Assembly (NCBI GenBank): GCA_001642945.1
Contig: LGRT01000015.1
Span: 1 to 42,746 of the forward strand
DNA: 42,746 nucleotides
Direction: 5' to 3'
Source of the DNA: Rhodobacteraceae bacterium SB2
Lineage (GTDB): Bacteria > Pseudomonadota > Alphaproteobacteria > Rhodobacterales > Rhodobacteraceae
Shown here: one piece after another, positions 31,655 through 42,095 of the stretch
Numbering within the stretch: position 1 is the stretch's first letter
Layout: each line of letters opens with the position of its first letter
Program-made: the position numbers and the translations under genes
Notes under the pieces: generated by a model
Told to the model about the DNA's origin: nothing
Database searches by the model: none
Seen by the model: only the letters and a program-made list of their open reading frames with translations

Positions 31655-34103
31655 ATTCAATCCGGACCCCGCTTTGCCGATTACAAAAGTGATCCCAGAG
31701 CTGCTTGGGGCAATCGAACGCAGCTCTAAACTGATCTTAACCGCGCCGCCCGGAGCTGGTAAAACCACCATAGTGCCGCTGGCCTTGTTGGCAGCGGGTA
31801 AAATTAAAGGCCGGATTATTGTGTTGGAGCCCCGCCGTCTGGCGGCCCGCGCCGCTGCAGAGCGCATGGCCCAAAGCCTGAATGAGGCGGCTGGCGATAC
31901 GGTGGGGTATCGTATGCGAGGCCAGCAAAAAACCTCGACCCAGACGCGTATCGAGGTGGTGACCGAAGGCATTTTAACCCGAATGTTGCAAAGTGATCCT
32001 GAATTAACGGGCATCGGTGCCGTAATTTTTGATGAGTTTCACGAGCGGTCTTTGAATGCAGATCTTGGTTTGGCCTTGTGTTTGGAAGCGGCCAGTGCGT
32101 TTCGCGAAGATCTGCGTATTCTTGTGATGTCGGCTACATTGGATGTCGCGCCGCTGGTCACGCTGATGCAGCATCCCCCGGTAATCGCAGCCGAGGGGCG
32201 TAGTTTTCCAGTCGCGCCAATTTGGCTGGACCGACCGCTTCCAAAATTAATTAAATTCGAAACTGCAATCTGCGATTTGGTCTTACAAGCGTTGCCGCAG
32301 ACCAGCGGTGCGGTTTTGGTGTTCTTGCCTGGTGAGCGTGAAATTCACAAAACCGCTGCTTTGTTAAAGTCTAATTTGCCCAGAAGTTGCACAGTGAATA
32401 CTTTATTCGGCGCGATGCGGTTTGAAGATCAGAAAGCAGCGCTGGCGCCGGCCTTGGACACGCGAAAAATTATATTGGCCACGGCGATTGCGGAAACCTC
32501 TCTCACGATTGAGGGCATTCGCATTGTCGTCGATGGAGGCTTGGCCCGACGCGCTCAATATGATCCGGGTTCGGGCATGTCCCGCTTGATTACCCAGCGG
32601 GCCAGCAAGGCCGAAGCCACGCAGCGCCAGGGCCGCGCTGGGCGCCTTGACAGCGGATGGTGTTACAAATTGTGGTCAAAAGCGGAAGAGGGCGCTATGG
32701 CCGCTTTTGCCCCGCCGGAGATAAGTTCAGCAGATCTGGCACCTCTCGCGATTGAGCTGGCCATGTGGGGTGCCAGTCCGGATGACTTGCCGTTGCTGAC
32801 ACAGCCCAACCCGAAGGCGTTTGCCGAAGCGCAGGACCTGTTAATGGTGCTTGGTGCCTTAACGCCTTCCAAGCGACTGACCGCCCATGGCAAGGCGATG
32901 GCGCGGTTGCCAATGCATCCGCGTGCTGCGCATATGGTGCGCAAAGCCGGCAATGCGGCTGCGCCAATCGCCAGTTTGCTTGCCGAAAAGGATCCTCTAA
33001 GCCGCGACGCGCCAAGCGATATCAGCCTGCGCCTCGAAGCCCTGCGCGATCTTGCTAAATTTAAGCAAAACAGGCCCTATGATGTAAAGATGCAAACCTT
33101 AAGCAGCATCAAGGCTGAAACCAAGCGCCTGCAAAAGCAGATCGGTCATCAGGCAGAGCCGCTCAGCGACGCTCAAATGATCGCGCTTGCCTATCCAGAC
33201 CGGATCGGGTTGCGGCGTAAAGGCGGCGCGCCACGATTTTTGCTATCAGGTGGCAAAGGGGCAATTTTAAATGCAGAAGACCCTTTAAGTTCGCAGCGTC
33301 TATTGGTTGCTGCAGATTTAGATGGCAATCCAAAAGAGGCTAAAATTCGCGCAGCCATTGCGCTCTCAGAAGCCGAGTTGCGCAGCCTCTTTGCCGATCG
33401 AATCGAGTGGAAACAAAGCTGTTTGTGGTCTAAGCGCGAAGCGCGTGTTGTAGCACGCAAAATCGAATATTTTGGTGCGCTTGCGCTTACCGAGCAGATT
33501 TGGAACGATGCGCCCGAACTGGATATTGCGCGTGCTATGTTAGAGGGGGTGCGCGAGATCGGGTTTGTGTATGCGCCCGCGGCGCGGCGCTTTATCAGCC
33601 GCGTGAACTTGGTGGGGCGCAACATGCCAGATTTTTCAGAGGCAGCGCTGATGGAAGGCTTGGAACGTTGGTTGCTGCCATATCTTGGCAAGATTAAAAA
33701 TGCCGAAAGCTGGAAAAACTTTGATATCCTGCCAGCTTTACAGGCCCAGCTTTCATGGGAGCAAACGGCAGAGCTTGATCGCTTGGCTCCCGCGCATTTC
33801 GTGACCCCGCTTAACCGCAAAGTGGCGATTGATTACAGCTCAGGGGTTCCTGAAATTGCCGTGCGGTTGCAGGAAATGTTTGGGCAAACCAGCCATCCTA
33901 ATATTGCGGGAAACCCGCTTAAAATCACGCTGCTCTCGCCCGCTGGGCGGCCGTTGCAAACCACAATGGATCTGCCTGGTTTTTGGCGCAGCAGTTATCT
34001 GGACGTGCGCAAAGACATGCGCGGGCGCTATCCCAAGCATCCTTGGCCTGAAAACCCGGCGCAAGCCCTGCCGAGCCTGCATAAAAAGCGGTCTCCAAAA
34101 TAG
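31641..34103 (+). CDS. hrpB: ATP-dependent helicase HrpB
   Basis: An 820-residue DEAH-type helicase. Motif I APPGAGKTTIVPLA, Ia EPRRLAARAAAERMA, II DEFHERSLNADL (DEFH variant of the DExH box, usual in HrpB), III SATLD, V/VI TAIAETSLTIEG and RQGRAGRLDSG are all seen, then the winged helix, ratchet-like region and HrpB C-terminal domain. The start is uncertain: TTG 31641 reads (M)SAVKFNPDPALPI like HrpB N-termini, while GTG 31626 and an upstream ATG are in frame but lie inside the DUF3108 gene. HrpB acts on RNA; its physiological targets are not well known. Confidence 0.95.
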   Translation: MSAVKFNPDPALPITKVIPELLGAIERSSKLILTAPPGAGKTTIVPLALLAAGKIKGRIIVLEPRRLAARAAAERMAQSLNEAAGDTVGYRMRGQQKTSTQTRIEVVTEGILTRMLQSDPELTGIGAVIFDEFHERSLNADLGLALCLEAASAFREDLRILVMSATLDVAPLVTLMQHPPVIAAEGRSFPVAPIWLDRPLPKLIKFETAICDLVLQALPQTSGAVLVFLPGEREIHKTAALLKSNLPRSCTVNTLFGAMRFEDQKAALAPALDTRKIILATAIAETSLTIEGIRIVVDGGLARRAQYDPGSGMSRLITQRASKAEATQRQGRAGRLDSGWCYKLWSKAEEGAMAAFAPPEISSADLAPLAIELAMWGASPDDLPLLTQPNPKAFAEAQDLLMVLGALTPSKRLTAHGKAMARLPMHPRAAHMVRKAGNAAAPIASLLAEKDPLSRDAPSDISLRLEALRDLAKFKQNRPYDVKMQTLSSIKAETKRLQKQIGHQAEPLSDAQMIALAYPDRIGLRRKGGAPRFLLSGGKGAILNAEDPLSSQRLLVAADLDGNPKEAKIRAAIALSEAELRSLFADRIEWKQSCLWSKREARVVARKIEYFGALALTEQIWNDAPELDIARAMLEGVREIGFVYAPAARRFISRVNLVGRNMPDFSEAALMEGLERWLLPYLGKIKNAESWKNFDILPALQAQLSWEQTAELDRLAPAHFVTPLNRKVAIDYSSGVPEIAVRLQEMFGQTSHPNIAGNPLKITLLSPAGRPLQTTMDLPGFWRSSYLDVRKDMRGRYPKHPWPENPAQALPSLHKKRSPK

Positions 34104-34142
34104 CGCCAAAGCGCGGCACAGTCCAGATTATAGCCGCTTTCA

Positions 34143-34180
34143 CCCTTGGTTTAAAATCGGCTGTTTAAACCAAGGGTTTT
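34143..34180 (+). terminator. Intrinsic terminator after hrpB
   Basis: CCCTTGGTTTAAA (34143-34155) pairs perfectly over 13 bases with TTTAAACCAAGGG (34164-34176) around an 8-base loop and is followed by TTTT. It begins 40 bases after the hrpB stop and precedes the NUDIX gene, so it should end the DUF3108-hrpB transcript. Confidence 0.8.
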
Positions 34181-34247
34181 AAGAAAGCCTGATCCAACCG
34201 TCTAAGCCGCCTTTAAACATCATGCGGAAAAGCCTATCCTCGCCTTT

Positions 34248-34703
34248 ATGAACAATTCTGAAGACAAGGCGCATAGGCAGCAGCAAGCGGCGGCTTTATG
34301 TTTAAAGCATCGTAAAGGCAAATTATCGGTCTTGATGATTACCAGCCGAAAAACCAAACGCTGGATTTTGCCAAAGGGCTGGCTGGAAGAGGATAAAACC
34401 GAGGCCGAAGTTGCTCTGATGGAAGCCTGGGAAGAGGCCGGGGTTATAGCAGATCCAACATCTCCGGCGTTGATCGGCTCTTATCACTACGTCAAACGCC
34501 TGCGCGGCGCGCAGGAAGTGCCCCTTGAGGTCAATGTTTACCGAATTGCCCCTTGTACATTAGCAAAGCGCTATCCTGAGAAAAAACAACGGCAACGCAA
34601 ATGGGTCTCGCTGAAAAAAGCTGCTAAAATGGTGGATGAGCAAAGTTTAAAGCGATTGCTTTTGGCGCAGATTGAAAGCGATGAAGGCAATGCTGGAAAT
34701 TAA
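34248..34703 (+). CDS. NUDIX hydrolase
   Basis: A 151-residue NUDIX protein. The Nudix box (residues about 43-65) reads G-W-L-E-E-D-K ... M-E-A-W-E-E-A-G-V: the three acidic Mg2+ ligands in EAWEEAGV are present, but the usual Glu at position 7 is Lys and the usual Arg at position 15 is Met. Such deviation is common in alphaproteobacterial DIPP-like members (diphosphoinositol/dinucleoside polyphosphate hydrolases). Its last four bases overlap the end of truA on the other strand. The substrate is unknown. Confidence 0.88.
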   Translation: MNNSEDKAHRQQQAAALCLKHRKGKLSVLMITSRKTKRWILPKGWLEEDKTEAEVALMEAWEEAGVIADPTSPALIGSYHYVKRLRGAQEVPLEVNVYRIAPCTLAKRYPEKKQRQRKWVSLKKAAKMVDEQSLKRLLLAQIESDEGNAGN

Positions 34704-35464
34704 AAAGGATTTTGTGGGTATTTTACCGAGTGTAAATACAACCCCTGAGGCGGGCTGACCGGACCGCAGGCGGCGCGCGACCGCGCCTCAAGCGCTTGCT
34801 TGACTTGAGCGGGTGACCAAGCGCCCACGCCAACGCGCTCTAACGTGCCAATGAAGCTGCGCACCTGATTGTGTAGAAAACTGCGAGCCTCGACGGTGAA
34901 ATGGAATTCGCATCCAAAGGGTAAATCGATCTGTTCAATCTGCAGCCGGTCTAAGGTTTTTAGCGGGCTTTGAGCCTGACACATGCTGGATCTGAAGGTT
35001 GTAAAATCATGCAAGCCGATCAAATGCTGCGCGGCCTCTTGCATGGGCTGTAAATGCAAATCCTGGCGTACTTGCCACACCAATCCCGCATTATGCACGG
35101 CGGGCGCGCGCCGCGAGAGAAGCTTGAAAACATATTTGCGCCCGATGGCCGAAAATCGTGCGTGCCAATCAGCCGCCACTTCGGCGCAAGCGGTGATCGA
35201 AACCGGCTGTGGTTTGAGGTGAAAGTTTAACGCTTCGCTCAAACGAAAGGGATCCCAGCGGGTGGATAAATCGCAATGCGCAACCTGTCCGATTGCGTGA
35301 ACGCCCGTATCCGTGCGCCCAGCACCAGCCACCTCCTGCAGCCCAGGGGCAAGTTTTCGCAGGGCTGTTTCTAGCGCCTCTTGAACCGAGGGTTGATCAG
35401 CTTGGCGCTGCCATCCACAAAAAGGAGCGCCATGATATTCAATTTTGAAAGCGTAACGAGGCAT
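34700..35464 (-). CDS. truA: tRNA pseudouridine(38-40) synthase TruA
   Basis: A 254-residue pseudouridine synthase. The catalytic Asp sits in [14 protein letters not shown] (near residue 52), and [16 protein letters not shown] at the N-terminus and [20 protein letters not shown] near 190-210 are TruA signatures. It converts U38-U40 of the tRNA anticodon stem to pseudouridine. Its stop lies within the stop of the convergent NUDIX gene. Normal length. Confidence 0.97.
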   Translation of the reverse strand: MPRYAFKIEYHGAPFCGWQRQADQPSVQEALETALRKLAPGLQEVAGAGRTDTGVHAIGQVAHCDLSTRWDPFRLSEALNFHLKPQPVSITACAEVAADWHARFSAIGRKYVFKLLSRRAPAVHNAGLVWQVRQDLHLQPMQEAAQHLIGLHDFTTFRSSMCQAQSPLKTLDRLQIEQIDLPFGCEFHFTVEARSFLHNQVRSFIGTLERVGVGAWSPAQVKQALEARSRAACGPVSPPQGLYLHSVKYPQNPF

Positions 35465-35572
35465 GCGCGTGCTCTAAAGCAAAATATAAGATTAGAAAAG
35501 TACTTCAAACCAAATCATAACTGTTTGCAAATGTACCGCCTTGCTTACCCGCATGCTGTTGGGCTGCGCATC

Positions 35573-36067
35573 TTAGCGCGTAAACCCGGGTTTTTCGACC
35601 GGCCCGGAGATCGTGTTCCATGCATTTTTAGACAATGAGATGCCCAAGATCCGGTTTGGATTGGTGGGCGGCGGCATATGAACATTTTGAAGCGTTGAAA
35701 ACCCAAATCTTTCATAATAGGGCGCGTCACCGATCAGCATTACCCGCTGGTGACCCATGTCCTGCGCGATCTTCAGGCTTTCACGAATCAAAAAGCCCCC
35801 CAACCCTTCGCCTTGTCGGGTGGGATGCACCGCCACTGGGCCCAATAACAGCGCTGGTTGCTGGGCGATATTGACGGGCCAATATCGAATGGCCCCGCCA
35901 AGCGCGCCAGTTTCGTCACGGATCAAAAAGCATAAGGCCGCCACTGGGGTTGCATCATCGCGCAGGCGATAAGATGACAAGGCTTCGCGGCCGGGCGCAA
36001 AGCATAGGTCAAACAAAGCTTCGACCTCCCACCAATCTGCGGGCGTTTCTGGCGTTAAATCAAGCAC
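35573..36067 (-). CDS. GNAT-family N-acetyltransferase
   Basis: A 164-residue acetyltransferase. The acetyl-CoA loop is VAVHPTRQGEGLGGFLI (motif A, near residues 77-93), followed by VMLIGDAPYYERFGFS (motif B with the Tyr). It starts with a short acidic segment typical of the YhbS-like subgroup. Divergent from the flavin reductase gene by 37 bases, so the two may share a promoter region. Substrate unknown. Confidence 0.88.
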   Translation of the reverse strand: MLDLTPETPADWWEVEALFDLCFAPGREALSSYRLRDDATPVAALCFLIRDETGALGGAIRYWPVNIAQQPALLLGPVAVHPTRQGEGLGGFLIRESLKIAQDMGHQRVMLIGDAPYYERFGFSTLQNVHMPPPTNPNRILGISLSKNAWNTISGPVEKPGFTR

Positions 36068-36104
36068 GGCTCATATTCCACTTTGCGCTGGAACTGGGCT
36101 TAAC

Positions 36105-36776
36105 ATGAGGATAAGTCAGGATCAAACAGGAGAGAGAGCTATATTTTACGAACCCGAACAAGGCCATGGCCTGCCTTATAACCCTTTCAATGCCATCGTG
36201 ACGCCCCGGCCAATTGGTTGGATTTCAACCCGCGATGCACAAGGGCGTGATAACCTTGCCCCTTATTCATTTTTCAACGCCGTGGCCTATGTGCCCCCAC
36301 AGGTGATGTTTGCCTCAACGGGGGAAAAGCCGGATCAAAATGGCACCAAAGACAGCGTTGCGAATATCCGGGAAACCGGCGTTTTTTGCGTGAATATTGT
36401 TGAACATGCGATGATCAAGCAAATGAATGCAAGCGCTGCCACTTTGCCCTATGATACCGATGAATATGAACAAGCCGGGCTACAGCAGATCGCGTGTAAT
36501 ATCATAAATTGCGCGCGCGTTGCCGGCGCGCCTGCGGCGCTAGAATGTAAGCTGACGCAAATTGTTAACCTGCCCGGCGCGGCTAATTTTGCCGTGTTTG
36601 GAGAAGTGATTGGTGTGCATATGCGGGAGGATTGTATCGAAAATGGCCGGTTTGATGTCACGAAATTCAAGCCTTTAACGCGTTTGGGGTATCGGGATTA
36701 TGCAATCATTGAAGAGACGTTTCAATTGGCCCGTCCAGATGAAGGCAAAAATCCCAATATCAAGCCAAGGGTATAA
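36105..36776 (+). CDS. Flavin reductase-family (FMN-binding split barrel) protein
   Basis: A 223-residue protein with the split-barrel flavoreductase pattern: VTPRPIGWISTRDAQGRDNLAPYSFFNAV (quoted in part: PRPIGWISTRD) near residue 30 and NVGTKD-like NGTKDSVANIRETGVFCVN near 80 that binds FMN. Related proteins reduce flavin for monooxygenases or act as DIM6/NTAB oxidoreductases. It is flanked by the divergent GNAT gene and by argD 179 bases downstream. No partner oxygenase is near. Confidence 0.88.
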   Translation: MRISQDQTGERAIFYEPEQGHGLPYNPFNAIVTPRPIGWISTRDAQGRDNLAPYSFFNAVAYVPPQVMFASTGEKPDQNGTKDSVANIRETGVFCVNIVEHAMIKQMNASAATLPYDTDEYEQAGLQQIACNIINCARVAGAPAALECKLTQIVNLPGAANFAVFGEVIGVHMREDCIENGRFDVTKFKPLTRLGYRDYAIIEETFQLARPDEGKNPNIKPRV

Positions 36777-36955
36777 TGTGCCTTGCACCACTGCCCGAAT
36801 TCTGTTTTTTGGTTTTTATGAGATATCGTGCGCTTAAAAGCCGGCTCCGACGCGGCTAATCCTTTGTTTTGTATCCGCGGCCCCTGTGCGCGTGATGCTC
36901 TTTGCCCGGCCTAAGGCCATTTCAGATAATTCGCTTTTCAAGGACAGATCCCGTT

Positions 36956-38131
36956 ATGATCCCCTCAATTTTGCCAACTTACGCGCGCGCACCTTTCAGT
37001 TTCACCAAAGGCGAAGGCACCTGGCTGATCGAAGAAGATGGCCGCAGATTTTTGGATTTGGGCGCTGGCATTGCCGTGAATGCGCTAGGCCATGCGCATC
37101 CGAGCCTTGTTGCGGCCCTAACCGAGCAAGCGCAAAACCTTTGGCATGTGTCGAACCTATATACTATCCCCCAGCAAACGGAGCTGGCGGATCAACTTGT
37201 GGCGCAGAGTTTTGCCGATACGGTGTTTTTCACGAATTCGGGCACCGAAAGCTGCGAGCTTGCCGTCAAAATGGCGCGTAAATATTGGTTCGAAAAAGGC
37301 CAGTCAGACCGCGTTGAGATTATCACCTTCTCGGGATCTTTTCATGGCCGCTCTTCGGCGGGTATCGCGGCGGCGGGGTCAGAAAAAATGACCAAAGGTT
37401 TTGGCCCGCTTCTGCCGGGATTTGTGCATCTTGATTGGGCCGATCACGCCGCGATTGATGCCGCTATTACGGCAAAAACTGCGGCGATTTTGATTGAGCC
37501 GATTCAAGGTGAAGGCGGTATTCGCCCTGTGCCGGATGCTTGCTTGAAAGGCTTAAGAGAGCTTTGTGACCGCCATAATCTGCTGCTAATTTTTGACGAA
37601 GTGCAATGCGGTATTGGCCGCAGTGGTAAGTTGTTCGCCCATGAATGGGCGGGCGTTACCCCCGATATTATGATGGTCGCAAAAGGCATTGGTGGCGGAT
37701 TTCCTTTGGGGGCTGTTTTGGCCAGTGAAGCGGCGGCTTTGGGCATGGGCGCGGGCACGCATGGATCAACTTATGGCGGAAATCCTTTGGCCTGCGCCGT
37801 TGGATGCGCGGTTTTGGCAAGCGTCGCTGATGAGGCTTTTTTAGCTGAGGTGCGCCGGAAGTCAGCGTTGTTCAAACAAAAACTGGGGGGGCTGATCGCG
37901 GCCCATCCAGATGTGTTGGAAAGTCTGCGCGGGGAAGGTTTGATGCTGGGCTTAAAATGTAAATGCGCAAATACAGATTTGGTGGCGGCAGGCTATGAGG
38001 CATTGGTTATCACCGTTCCGGCTGCGGATAATGTGGTCCGTTTGTTACCGCCGCTAAACATCACGGATGATGAGATAGAGCTTGCAATCGCGCGGCTTGA
38101 TCAGGCGGTGCAACGCTTGAAACCAAAATAA
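36956..38131 (+). CDS. argD: Acetylornithine/succinyldiaminopimelate aminotransferase
   Basis: A 391-residue class III PLP-dependent aminotransferase. Early YARAPFSFTKGEGTWL; NSGTESCELAVKMARKY near residue 95 binds the PLP phosphate; DEVQCGIGRSGKLFA supplies the PLP Asp; MVAKGIGGGFPLGA (Lys near 240) forms the Schiff base; and THGSTYGGNPLACAVG follows. ATG 36956 has AAGGA 12 bases upstream and is preferred over an upstream in-frame ATG. It catalyses N-acetylornithine formation in arginine synthesis and sits upstream of argF. Confidence 0.95.
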   Translation: MIPSILPTYARAPFSFTKGEGTWLIEEDGRRFLDLGAGIAVNALGHAHPSLVAALTEQAQNLWHVSNLYTIPQQTELADQLVAQSFADTVFFTNSGTESCELAVKMARKYWFEKGQSDRVEIITFSGSFHGRSSAGIAAAGSEKMTKGFGPLLPGFVHLDWADHAAIDAAITAKTAAILIEPIQGEGGIRPVPDACLKGLRELCDRHNLLLIFDEVQCGIGRSGKLFAHEWAGVTPDIMMVAKGIGGGFPLGAVLASEAAALGMGAGTHGSTYGGNPLACAVGCAVLASVADEAFLAEVRRKSALFKQKLGGLIAAHPDVLESLRGEGLMLGLKCKCANTDLVAAGYEALVITVPAADNVVRLLPPLNITDDEIELAIARLDQAVQRLKPK

Positions 38132-38222
38132 TTTTAACGGTGCGCTTGAAGCTTTGCCGCCCATAGGGCAGGTTGCGCGGTTTAAACCCGATGCGCGCGT
38201 TTGAAAAATAAGGAAAGCCCGG

Positions 38223-39149
38223 ATGCAACATTTTCTCGACATTCATAAATCCGCACCCGAAGCGCTGCGTCAGATTATCGACCAGGCGATGGAGATGAAA
38301 AACGACCGCGCGGGGCAACCGCGTGCTGCGTTAGACCGCGGGCGGCCTTTGGCGGGCCAGATGGTGGCGTTGATTTTCGAAAAACCCTCAACCCGTACGC
38401 GGATCAGCTTTGATGTTGGTGTGCGCCAGATGGGGGGCGAAACTATGGTGCTTTCAGGCGCAGATATGCAGCTTGGACATGGGGAAACCATCGCTGACAC
38501 GGCGCGGGTTCTGAGCCGCTATGTGGATTTGATCATGATCCGAACCTTTGAGGAGGCCACGCTGCTGGAAATGGCGGAACATGCTAGCGTACCAGTGATA
38601 AACGGACTGACCAATCGCACGCATCCTTGCCAGATTATGGCTGATATCATGACGTTTGAGGAACATCGCGGCCCGATCAAAGGCAAGAAAGTGGTGTGGT
38701 CAGGAGATGGTAATAATGTCTTTGCCAGTTTTGCCCATGCCGCAGGCCAATTCGGGTTTGATCTCACCTTTACCGGGCCTGAGCCCTTAGATCCCGAAGA
38801 GGTGTTCGTGAACGCGGCGCGCGCGAAAGGCGTAAAAATTGAGATTGAGCGCAACCCTCAAAAAGCTGTCGAGGGTGCCGATCTTGTGGTAACGGATACA
38901 TGGGTTAGCATGCATGATCCGCAATCAGCGCGCGAACGCCGGCATAATCAATTGCGTGGCTATCAGGTGAACAGCGCCTTGATGGCCAACGCCAAATCTG
39001 AGGCTTTGTTTATGCATTGCCTTCCCGCGCATCGTGAGGATGAAGCCACATCAGAAGTGATGGATGGCCCGCAATCTGTGATATTTGATGAGGCTGAAAA
39101 TCGTTTGCACGTACAAAAAGCAATCATGCGACACTGCTTGGGGCTTTAA
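38223..39149 (+). CDS. argF: Ornithine carbamoyltransferase
   Basis: A 308-residue OTCase: [14 protein letters not shown] (carbamoyl phosphate STRTR loop near residue 55), [11 protein letters not shown] near 130, DTWVSMHD near 222 (ornithine), and [11 protein letters not shown] (HCLP near 263). It makes citrulline from ornithine and carbamoyl phosphate. It lies 91 bases after argD in the same direction, the usual argD-argF pair of alphaproteobacteria. Its last four bases overlap the end of the opposite DUF393 gene. Confidence 0.97.
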   Translation: MQHFLDIHKSAPEALRQIIDQAMEMKNDRAGQPRAALDRGRPLAGQMVALIFEKPSTRTRISFDVGVRQMGGETMVLSGADMQLGHGETIADTARVLSRYVDLIMIRTFEEATLLEMAEHASVPVINGLTNRTHPCQIMADIMTFEEHRGPIKGKKVVWSGDGNNVFASFAHAAGQFGFDLTFTGPEPLDPEEVFVNAARAKGVKIEIERNPQKAVEGADLVVTDTWVSMHDPQSARERRHNQLRGYQVNSALMANAKSEALFMHCLPAHREDEATSEVMDGPQSVIFDEAENRLHVQKAIMRHCLGL

Positions 39150-39550
39150 AAACCTGCGCTATTGCCATTGCTCTGGGGCGCTGTCCTGCGCGCTTGCCGG
39201 CGCAAGTGCCAGCGGTAGATAATGGGTGCAAGCACGTAATCATAAATGGCAGAGGCCGCCTGTTTTATGATCGGCAACCCGATCAGCCGCGCCAGAAAAC
39301 GATAGCGCGGCATATCTTGCCAAAGCACCAAAAAGGCAGGGATGCCGCTATAAAGCTGACCTGATTTACGCACGTAAAGGCGCTTCGCGGCTTGATCCGA
39401 GCTTAAGCCCCAGCTGTTTAAATCGCAGCTGTTGAGGTCATCAAAGCGCAACGCCAACCCGCGATCAGCGCTATAGGAGGCGTAGTGGTTTATCTCAAAG
39501 CGGCATACAGGGCAGTCGGCGTTATATAAAATTTTGGTTTCTTCTTGCAT
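39146..39550 (-). CDS. DCC-family thiol-disulfide oxidoreductase (DUF393)
   Basis: A 134-residue protein opening with [14 protein letters not shown]: the D-C-x-x-C box of the DCC family. A C-terminal part with [24 protein letters not shown] is amphipathic. I start at ATG 39550, seven codons after a possible earlier ATG, because the conserved region begins immediately. Likely a small thioredoxin-like redox protein; partner unknown. Convergent with argF. Confidence 0.85.
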   Translation of the reverse strand: MQEETKILYNADCPVCRFEINHYASYSADRGLALRFDDLNSCDLNSWGLSSDQAAKRLYVRKSGQLYSGIPAFLVLWQDMPRYRFLARLIGLPIIKQAASAIYDYVLAPIIYRWHLRRQARRTAPQSNGNSAGF

Positions 39551-39603
39551 CTTGCATCTCCTTGCCTCCACAAATTAGGCGGCAAACGAAAGATGGCAAG
39601 CGC

Positions 39604-40134
39604 TCAATGGCCCTCAAACGAGCAAAGGCTGTGCAAGGGCAAGCCCATCGCCTGCAATTTCTTTGATCCGCCCAACTCGGGCAAATCAATCACAAAGGCA
39701 CAGGCCGTTACATCGCCGCCAAGCCGCTCAATCAGTTTCACGCCAGCCTCTGCTGTGCCCCCGGTGGCCAAAAGATCATCGACCACCAACACGGTTTCAC
39801 CCGCTTCGATCGCGTCTTCGTGCAATTCAAGCACGGCTTGGCCATATTCTAACGTATACTCTTGGCTGATCACCGATCCCGGCAATTTACCCTGCTTGCG
39901 GATCGGCACGAAGCCGCATCCTAGATGGTAGGCAACGGCGCCGCCTAAAATAAATCCGCGCGCCTCTAAACCCGCGACTTTGTCAATTTTCTGCCCCAGA
40001 TAGGGTGCAACCAATTGTTTGATCGCCAATTGAAACCCATCGGGGTCATCAAACAACGTTGTCACATCGCGAAACATAATGCCGGCATGGGGAAAATCAG
40101 GGATTGTGCGAATATAGTCTTTTACGGTTTTCAT
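39604..40134 (-). CDS. apt: Adenine phosphoribosyltransferase
   Basis: A 176-residue type I PRTase. [15 protein letters not shown] near residue 15, then [15 protein letters not shown], and the PRPP-binding [17 protein letters not shown] near 117-133 are diagnostic of Apt. It salvages adenine to AMP using PRPP. It sits between the DUF393 gene and the plus-strand SulP gene; the gap to SulP is about 200 bases. Normal length. Confidence 0.97.
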   Translation of the reverse strand: MKTVKDYIRTIPDFPHAGIMFRDVTTLFDDPDGFQLAIKQLVAPYLGQKIDKVAGLEARGFILGGAVAYHLGCGFVPIRKQGKLPGSVISQEYTLEYGQAVLELHEDAIEAGETVLVVDDLLATGGTAEAGVKLIERLGGDVTACAFVIDLPELGGSKKLQAMGLPLHSLCSFEGH

Positions 40135-40342
40135 ACGAGCTCCAGAAGCAACCTAAAGATCTGGTAACACGAAATAATTTTTCTTTTCAAGTTGGATGTC
40201 TCAATCTTGATCGCCCAATAGATGCGCCGCGCTGCAGGACGGGCCCGTCGTAATGCTACCGCAAGCACAAGTAGGCTGTTCTCTTTGGAAAAAATGCGGT
40301 AATGGACATTTTGAACCCACTCCCAGCGATTTGGATAAGCTT

Positions 40343-41971
40343 ATGAAACGTGCCATCCTCGGCTCTTTTGCCAATTTGACCATGCCCGATTTGAACGTGA
40401 TGAATGATGAAGGGTTGAGCGCGGCGCGGCTGCGCATCGAATTGCTTTCTGGTCTCACCGTGGCCCTGGCTCTCATTCCCGAAGCGGTGGCTTTTGCCTT
40501 CGTTGCTGGTGTTCACCCTTTGGTTGGGCTTTATGCTGCGTTTTTGGTAGGATTGATCACGGCGGTGATCGGGGGGCGCCCCGGGATGATTTCTGGTGCA
40601 ACAGGGGCGCTGGCGGTTGTGATGGTCGCCCTAGTTGCACAGCATGGCGTTGAGTATCTGTTCGCCACGGTCGTGCTGATGGGAATTTTACAAATCTTTG
40701 CCGGCGTCATGCAGTGGGGAAAATTTATCCGATTGGTGCCGCATCCGGTGATGTTGGGCTTTGTAAACGGATTGGCTATTGTTATTTTTCTTGCGCAGCT
40801 CACCCAGTTCAAAGTGCCAGGTACGATGGAAATTGGCGGGCATGGCGCTGTTGGTGGAGAGTGGTTAAGTGGAACGCCCTTGATCACCATGTTGGGTCTT
40901 GTGGCGCTTACGATGGGTATTATTTACATCATGCCGCGCGTGACAAAAATTATTCCAGCGCCTTTAGCAGGCATTGGTATTGTCGCCGCTGTGGTGATTG
41001 GGTTCGGGTTGGACGTGCCCAGAGTGGGCGATATGGCGTCCATCAAAGGTGGGCTTCCCAGCTTTCACTTTCCCCGAGTTGAACTGAGTTGGGAAACCCT
41101 TCAAATCATCTTGCCCTATTCAATCATTTTGGCCGCGATTGGTTTGATAGAAAGCCTTTTAACCCTTAACCTCGTGGGCGAAATGACCAATAAACGCGGC
41201 GGCGCCAGCCAAGAATGCGTTGCGCAAGGCGTAGCAAATACCGTGACCGGGTTCTTTGGCGGGATGGGGGGCTGCGCGATGATCGGGCAGTCAATGATCA
41301 ATGTGCGCTCGGGTGGACGCACGCGGATCGCCGGGATCGCAGCGGCTTTATTCTTGCTGCTGTTTATTTTGGTGGGCTCTAGCATCATTGAAATGATTCC
41401 CTTGGCCGCGCTTGTCGGGGTGATGTTCATGGTGGTGATTGGAACCTTCGCGTGGAACTCGCTTACCATTTTGCGCCGCGTGCCTTTAACAGATGCCTTC
41501 GTTACGGTGTTGGTCACCATCGTGACGGTTCTGTCTGATCTCGCAGTTGCGGTGGTCGTTGGAGTGATTGTTTCGGCCTTGGCTTATGCGTGGAACAACG
41601 CGCGCCGGATCCATGCTCATGAAGAGATCAATCAAGATGGCAGCAAATCCTACCGCATTCAGGGGCCTTTGTTTTTCGGTTCATCTGATGGGTTCGTCGA
41701 GTTATTCACACCAGATGAAGATCCTGATACGGTGGTTGTCGATTTTGCGGATAGTCGGGTGGTGGATCAATCGGCGCTTCAGGCGATCGAAGCCGTGGCA
41801 GCAAAATATGAGGGGGCTGGAAAACGCATTCAATTGCGTCATCTCAGCCGCGATTGCCACCGTTTGCTCAGCAAGGCTGGCCATCTGATGGTTGATAGCG
41901 AAGATGATCCAGATTACGCGCTGGCGGTGAATTATTCTGTGCGTACCGGAATTTTGGAAAGCGGGCATTAA
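40343..41971 (+). CDS. SulP-family anion permease with STAS domain
   Basis: A 542-residue inner-membrane transporter with about 10-12 hydrophobic segments, then a cytoplasmic STAS domain from about residue 420 (TVVVDFADSRVVDQSALQAIEAV). Early GLTVALALIPEAVAFAFVAGVHPLVGLYA is the SulP signature, and SGATGALAVVMVALV lines the anion site. The frame is open from 40253; I chose ATG 40343 because the hydrophobic core begins near residue 40 of the longest frame and GGATAAG precedes this ATG, but ATG 40382 or 40400 are possible. Sulfate, bicarbonate or another anion could be the substrate. Confidence 0.9.
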   Translation: MKRAILGSFANLTMPDLNVMNDEGLSAARLRIELLSGLTVALALIPEAVAFAFVAGVHPLVGLYAAFLVGLITAVIGGRPGMISGATGALAVVMVALVAQHGVEYLFATVVLMGILQIFAGVMQWGKFIRLVPHPVMLGFVNGLAIVIFLAQLTQFKVPGTMEIGGHGAVGGEWLSGTPLITMLGLVALTMGIIYIMPRVTKIIPAPLAGIGIVAAVVIGFGLDVPRVGDMASIKGGLPSFHFPRVELSWETLQIILPYSIILAAIGLIESLLTLNLVGEMTNKRGGASQECVAQGVANTVTGFFGGMGGCAMIGQSMINVRSGGRTRIAGIAAALFLLLFILVGSSIIEMIPLAALVGVMFMVVIGTFAWNSLTILRRVPLTDAFVTVLVTIVTVLSDLAVAVVVGVIVSALAYAWNNARRIHAHEEINQDGSKSYRIQGPLFFGSSDGFVELFTPDEDPDTVVVDFADSRVVDQSALQAIEAVAAKYEGAGKRIQLRHLSRDCHRLLSKAGHLMVDSEDDPDYALAVNYSVRTGILESGH

Positions 41972-42095
41972 GACCTTTGCTGGTTGCTCTGTCCCTTCTG
42001 CGTAAAATGCGGTTTATACGTCGATGATGCAAAACGGTCAGGGCGAGGCAGGCACGATCAAAACTTGAAAGCCGATCTGTGGAGCTGAGAAAATT

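Noticed and set aside
33191-33820. A 209-codon minus-strand frame
   Set aside because: It is a shadow of hrpB, whose helicase motifs run through the region on the plus strand.
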